A DNA stretch of 9,321 nt from DASXTB01 sp036505615 (GTDB lineage: Bacteria; Acidobacteriota; UBA6911; JACQSX01): positions 1 through 9,321 of the forward strand of contig DASXTB010000031.1 of the NCBI GenBank assembly GCA_036505615.1, written 5' to 3'. Shown piece by piece: positions 6,560 to 9,321 of this stretch; within the stretch, counting starts at the first letter, position 1, and every line of letters begins with the position of its first letter. The notes under the pieces are model-generated. The model was not told the DNA's origin. It searched no databases and saw nothing but the letters and a program-made list of their open reading frames with translations. The position numbers and the translations under genes are program-made.

Positions 6560-7348
6560 TTATTTTTCTGCCACAGGCTGGGCGAAGTACGAATCGGGAA
6601 TTGGAGGCTTGGGGTTATAAATCATTTCTTTGACAAAGATCTGTGATGCAAGTTGTCCGTCAGAATAGTTGTCAAAGCGCATCGGGGTCATGATGCCTTG
6701 GATGGCAAGCCACACATAGAATTCCGTTGCCTCTTTGTGCTTGTTTCCTCGCGGATCAATCGCTACATACTCCAGCCGCGTGGGCAGATGTGTCTTAACA
6801 TCAAAATAAATCGATACCGTGTCGTTTTCTGAATCAATCATCTCCACGGCTTCGACGTCACCCTTACCGGAGATTTCATCTGGTGTGTAGTAAAAGAAAG
6901 TCATGCCTGGCTCGCTGAGTCTTCCTCGCAACAGGTTTTCAATCGCGTGTCGCACCGTCTGCCGAAATTGCTTGACCTCCTCGGGCTTCGCCTCTTTGAT
7001 TGCCGACTTCCCTTCCATATGCCATCCCTTATTGGCAGAGAGATCAAAGATCGTCACTTCTTTGTTCTTGCCTTCGCCCAGCTGGTTGCGGGATTTATCG
7101 GGCAGGCGGGTGAAGTCAAGGTATTTGGCTATGCCTGCCGTCTGGCCGTCTTTGAAGATGTAGTAGTTCCCTTTGCTTTGCATTTCCCGAACTTGGCGAA
7201 AAGCGTCGCCGCCCATCGCTTCGATCGATCTTTCAATCACTGCCCGGGCTTTCTGTTGGGCCGCATCCTTATCAGAAGTTTTCTGGGCGGCATTCTGGGA
7301 ATACAAAACCACTGAACATGCAAGCACAAAAACAATCCTTGGCAACAT
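6560..7348 (-). CDS. exported LolA-like protein of unknown function
   Basis: The product is 262 residues with a Sec-type signal peptide (MLPRIVFVLACSVVLYSQNAAQ), so it is probably periplasmic or outer-membrane associated. The mature part begins with a helical, charged stretch leading to AMGGDAFRQV, then alternates polar and hydrophobic strands, with THLPTRLEY and IQGIMTPMRF in the C-terminal half. This order is typical of a family I associate with acidobacterial proteins that share a LolA/LppX-like beta fold. I know no assigned substrate, and a lipid- or lipoprotein-binding role is inference. The start is ATG at 7348 because GAGG (7355-7358) lies six bases upstream. The ATG at 7354 and a TTG at 7360 lack that spacing. 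It lies downstream of thiF across 124 bp of repeats and converges on the glycosyltransferase. Confidence 0.8.
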   Translation of the reverse strand: MLPRIVFVLACSVVLYSQNAAQKTSDKDAAQQKARAVIERSIEAMGGDAFRQVREMQSKGNYYIFKDGQTAGIAKYLDFTRLPDKSRNQLGEGKNKEVTIFDLSANKGWHMEGKSAIKEAKPEEVKQFRQTVRHAIENLLRGRLSEPGMTFFYYTPDEISGKGDVEAVEMIDSENDTVSIYFDVKTHLPTRLEYVAIDPRGNKHKEATEFYVWLAIQGIMTPMRFDNYSDGQLASQIFVKEMIYNPKPPIPDSYFAQPVAEK

Positions 7349-7360
7349 AGTCATCCTCAA

Positions 7361-7470
7361 TAAAAGTCGAAAGTCGCAGGTCGATAGTCGAAAGTCAAAC
7401 TTAATCGTTAGAAGATGTAAACCTGCACACCTGCGAACCTGCTAACCGGACTTTCGACTTTCGACTTTTA
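7361..7470. repeat. composite repeat block between thiF and the exported protein gene
   Basis: Nearly all of this gap is repeat. Heptamers AGTCGAA, AGTCGCA, GGTCGAT, AGTCGAA, AGTCAAA fill 7365-7399. Octamers CCTGCACA, CCTGCGAA, CCTGCTAA fill 7422-7445. Heptamers of the first family in reverse (CCGGACT, TTCGACT, TTCGACT) fill 7446-7466. The outer 16 bases, 7361-7376 and 7455-7470, form a perfect inverted repeat with a 78-bp loop. The right arm ends 2 nt from the thiF stop, and the left arm starts next to the ribosome site of the exported protein gene, so a transcript from thiF could fold a large stem-loop just before that site. Confidence 0.85.
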
Positions 7471-7472
7471 GT

Positions 7473-8504
7473 TCAGTCCCCTACGTATCGCGCATAGAGA
7501 CTCTTGGCGACAGCCGGATCGGTAGTCCCCTTGATGATGGCGCGCCCATCCTTAAAAACCGCCAACTCGTGGTCGGGAATGACCAGCTTCAAAAAATAAT
7601 CGGAAATAGTTACCGTTCCTAGTGGCCGCAGCCGTCCGCCGAGCGACGACAAATCGATACGTTGTCTTCTCTTGGGCAGAATTTGCACCGAGTTCCTGCC
7701 GCACATGGAAAGTGCCTCTGTTTCCTGCCTCCCTTTTAAGAAATCATATTGTTTTCGCCCGCAGCACACGCAGGCGGCATCGCTCCGGCCGTATTCTAAA
7801 CTGCGGAAATTGTTCGACCAGAGGTCAAAACTGACCAGAGCTCGATGGATGTGTTCAAGTGAGCCGGCCAGTATCTTCAGCGCTTCCGCCACTTGCATCG
7901 CGGCCACCATCTTTGGCAGCGGAGTCGCGATGCCGGCTGTGTCGCAGGTAGGTCCTTCGCCGGGAGCAGGAGAATCTGGAAACAGACAGCGCAAGCACGG
8001 AGTTTCTTGAGGAAGGAAAGGCGCCACAGCCCCATAACTGCCTACGCACGCGCCATAGATCCAGGGAATGTGCAGTTTGACGGAGCAGTCGTTGATCAAG
8101 TATCGCGCCTGGAAATTATCGCTCCCGTCCATAACCAGATCGACTCGCGTCAGAAAATCTTCGGCATTCGAAGAATTGAAATCCTCCACATCCGAATGAA
8201 CGCCGCAGCTTGAGTTGATCTTTTTCAGTTCCCGTGCCAAAGCAATCGCCTTCGGTACGGAGTCATGGGCATCGGATTCATGAAACAGCGCTTGCCGCTG
8301 CAAGTTGCTCCATTCCACAAAATCGCGGTCAATCAGTCGCAGCTGGCCTACACCCGCCCGCGCCAGCATGTCAGCCTGGGCGGAGCCGAGGGCGCCACAG
8401 CCCACAATGGCCACGACTGAGTGCACGATGCGACGCTGGCCTTCTTCACCGATGCCCGCAAAGAGCACGTGCCGCGAGTATCTTTCCTGATCAAAAGCCG
8501 CCAT
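7473..8504 (-). CDS. thiF: ThiF-type sulfur-carrier protein adenylyltransferase
   Basis: This E1-like enzyme activates the C-terminal glycine of the sulfur carrier ThiS with ATP for thiamin thiazole synthesis in the cytoplasm. The 343-residue product has RYSRHVLFAGIGEEGQ (8-23), the nucleotide-binding GCGALG (35-40), DRDFVEWSNLQRQ (59-71, with the ATP-contacting Arg70), Lys85, DGSDN (126-130), and two CxxC pairs for a structural zinc (Cys170/Cys173 and Cys245/Cys248). Cys187 in TCDTAG matches the conserved cysteine loop of ThiF. A C-terminal extension (about 250-343, with CGRNSVQI and FKDGRAIIKGT) resembles the Bacillus ThiF form. MoeB is a possible alternative, but this tail and WIYGACVGSYG favour ThiF. 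No thiS, thiG or thiH is in the window. The start codon has no Shine-Dalgarno site. Confidence 0.88.
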   Translation of the reverse strand: MAAFDQERYSRHVLFAGIGEEGQRRIVHSVVAIVGCGALGSAQADMLARAGVGQLRLIDRDFVEWSNLQRQALFHESDAHDSVPKAIALARELKKINSSCGVHSDVEDFNSSNAEDFLTRVDLVMDGSDNFQARYLINDCSVKLHIPWIYGACVGSYGAVAPFLPQETPCLRCLFPDSPAPGEGPTCDTAGIATPLPKMVAAMQVAEALKILAGSLEHIHRALVSFDLWSNNFRSLEYGRSDAACVCCGRKQYDFLKGRQETEALSMCGRNSVQILPKRRQRIDLSSLGGRLRPLGTVTISDYFLKLVIPDHELAVFKDGRAIIKGTTDPAVAKSLYARYVGD

Positions 8505-8510
8505 GGATTT

Positions 8511-8516
8511 ATTCTA
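8511..8516 (-). promoter_or_regulatory. candidate -10 box placing thiF transcription at its start codon
   Basis: On the minus strand TAGAAT, one mismatch from TATAAT, ends six bases before the thiF ATG. Initiation about seven bases downstream would fall on the ATG, giving a leaderless mRNA, which fits the absence of a ribosome-binding site. No clear -35 is present, since the region upstream turns into the heptamer array. Confidence 0.35.
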
Positions 8517-8545
8517 ACGAGGATGCCTTTCCAGGGAAAGCACAA

Positions 8546-8657
8546 GGCTGAAAGCTGAAGGCAGGAAGCAGGAGGCAGGAGGCAGGAGGCTGAAGGCGGA
8601 AGACGGAAGGCAGAAGGCGGAAGGCGGAAGGCGGAAAGCGGAAGGCAGAAGGCGGCA
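8546..8657 (+). repeat. GGCRGAA heptamer array, left of the four-helix-bundle gene
   Basis: Sixteen heptamers run in perfect register over 112 bp with no insertions. Far from the gene the units are GGCTGAA, AGCTGAA, GGCAGGA and AGCAGGA. Next to it they are mostly GGCGGAA and GGCAGAA, and the last unit is GGCGGCA. The array ends 5 nt before the stop codon (opposite strand) of the S23-like gene. All units are purine-rich on the plus strand. Confidence 0.9.
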
Positions 8658-8662
8658 GCACC

Positions 8663-9034
8663 TTACTGGGGCATAAACTGGCTAGGATCGGCCATCATCA
8701 CCCCAATCATTTTTCCCAACCTTTCGTACTCGCCAATCAGGCGTGAGTGGGACTCATGGGACATGTAACCGCAATCGCGGGCGAAATCAAGATGAACTTG
8801 AGTCTCTGCGCCCTCTCCATCTGAATCGGCAAGCTTGCTAGCAAACATATTCGGATAGCGCCGCTTTCGAAACCCCTCTGCAATGTTGGTGGCGACGCTT
8901 CGAGACGAGCGACGAATCTGGTCCGTTAAGGAATACCGTTCCTCTTTGGGAAATTTCTTTGATTCCTCAAAAACCTCCATCGCCAGCTTATAGGCCAGTT
9001 GGTACACTCTGAGATCTCTAAACCCTCGCAACAT
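8663..9034 (-). CDS. four-helix-bundle protein, S23/23S rRNA-IVP family
   Basis: The 123-residue product matches the small helical family first seen in intervening sequences of Leptospira 23S rRNA genes, common elsewhere as stand-alone genes. Diagnostic segments are FRDLRVYQLAYKLAMEVFE (helix 1), FPKEERYSLTDQIRRSSRSVATNIAEGFRKRRY (helix 2 with the conserved QIRRSSRSVATNIAEG core), a third helix from about 63 to 90, and SRLIGEYERLGKMIGVMM (helix 4). Relatives form oligomeric barrels with a basic surface that may bind nucleic acid, but no function is established. I chose ATG at 9034 over the in-frame TTG at 9040; both lack a strong ribosome site. The gene stands alone between two inverted heptamer arrays, which is its most unusual feature. 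The related DGR protein Avd is unlikely because no reverse transcriptase is nearby. Confidence 0.88.
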   Translation of the reverse strand: MLRGFRDLRVYQLAYKLAMEVFEESKKFPKEERYSLTDQIRRSSRSVATNIAEGFRKRRYPNMFASKLADSDGEGAETQVHLDFARDCGYMSHESHSRLIGEYERLGKMIGVMMADPSQFMPQ

Positions 9035-9199
9035 GGTCAAATCCAGTCATATGAGCTCAAAATTCACAAAGAACACCCAATTAGCTGAAGAACGTCTCAA
9101 CTCTCCAGGCCGATTTCTGCCAATTCTCTTTGACTAAACTCTCCTTGTGTCATTTTTGCGAAAAAATTTTTATCCCCCTGACTCTCTCCTGATGGTAAC
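9035..9199 (-). other. leader region of the four-helix-bundle gene
   Basis: This 165-bp spacer between the right array and the gene is the only unique flank of the unit. On the minus strand it carries AAGGAGAG (about 9137-9144), an ATG-initiated frame of 18 codons (9097-9153) and a 10-codon frame (9018-9050) that overlaps the S23 start. I see no convincing -35/-10 pair and do not call either small frame a gene. Confidence 0.4.
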
Positions 9200-9200
9200 C

Positions 9201-9321
9201 TTCTGCCTTCTGCCTTCTGCCTTCTGCCTTCTGCCTTCTGCCTTCTGCCTTCTGCGTTCCGCCTCCTGCCTCCTGCTTCCTGCTTCCGCTTTCTGCCGCC
9301 TGCCTCCTGCCGGCTGCCTCC
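9201..9321 (+). repeat. TTCTGCC heptamer array, right of the four-helix-bundle gene
   Basis: Seven perfect TTCTGCC units (9201-9249) are followed by TTCTGCG, TTCCGCC, TCCTGCC, TCCTGCT, TCCTGCT, a six-base unit TCCGCT, TTCTGCC, GCCTGCC, TCCTGCC, GGCTGCC and the window end. TTCTGCC is the reverse complement of GGCAGAA, so this is the array family of 8546-8657 in the opposite orientation. It is truncated by the window edge. Confidence 0.9.

Noticed and set aside
7313..7348. Lipobox (VLAC) in the exported protein
   Set aside because: The cysteine is only about ten residues from the start, a leucine sits at -2, and hydrophobic residues continue after it, so an ordinary Sec signal peptide fits better.
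8663..9034. Accessory protein (Avd) of a diversity-generating retroelement
   Set aside because: The four-helix fold is shared, but no reverse transcriptase, template repeat or variable repeat is in the window, and the sequence fits the S23/IVP family better.
9097..9153. 18-codon frame in the leader of the four-helix-bundle gene
   Set aside because: Starts with ATG but has no ribosome site at proper spacing and is too short to support without conservation data.
8546..9321. CRISPR-like array pair
   Set aside because: The units are contiguous heptamers without spacers, and no cas gene is present.
8546..9321. Intervening sequence inside a 23S rRNA gene
   Set aside because: No rRNA sequence flanks the unit on the left; thiF is directly adjacent and the right side is heptamer repeat to the window end.

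Overview
The window looks like chromosomal DNA from a Gram-negative soil-type bacterium, most plausibly an Acidobacteriota (Koribacter/Terriglobales-like) genome. This is inference: lpxC implies a lipid A outer membrane, the exported protein at 6560-7348 is of a type I associate with Acidobacteriota, and the intergenic spaces are full of 7-9-bp tandem repeats and GC-rich hairpins. No tRNA, rRNA, CRISPR array, transposase or phage gene was seen.

Layout. At the left edge is a possible 3' end of a plus-strand gene (2-112), followed by a cluster of five hairpins. Three minus-strand genes follow: glutaryl-CoA dehydrogenase (gcdH), Glu/Leu/Phe/Val-type glutamate dehydrogenase, and lpxC. The first two belong to amino-acid catabolism. 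Divergent from lpxC, behind a near-perfect sigma-70 promoter, is a multi-pass family 2 glycosyltransferase resembling plant CslA mannan synthases, so this is an envelope/polysaccharide pair. It converges on three more minus-strand genes: an exported LolA-like protein of unknown role, a ThiF sulfur-carrier adenylyltransferase (thiamin thiazole pathway), and an S23/IVP-type four-helix-bundle protein.

The most unusual content lies between the genes. Four groups of short tandem repeats (heptamers AGTCGAA and GGCRGAA, an octamer ACYTGNNG, and a degenerate nonamer), plus REP-like hairpins with compensatory base changes, fill most gaps. For six of the seven main genes a repeat or hairpin begins 0-5 nt after the stop codon. 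The S23-like gene is enclosed by two GGCRGAA arrays in inverted orientation whose variant units are laid out as near mirror images, giving the look of an undescribed mobile or structured unit. The genes themselves appear intact and ordinary, and the repeats and their link to the four-helix-bundle gene are the part worth following up.
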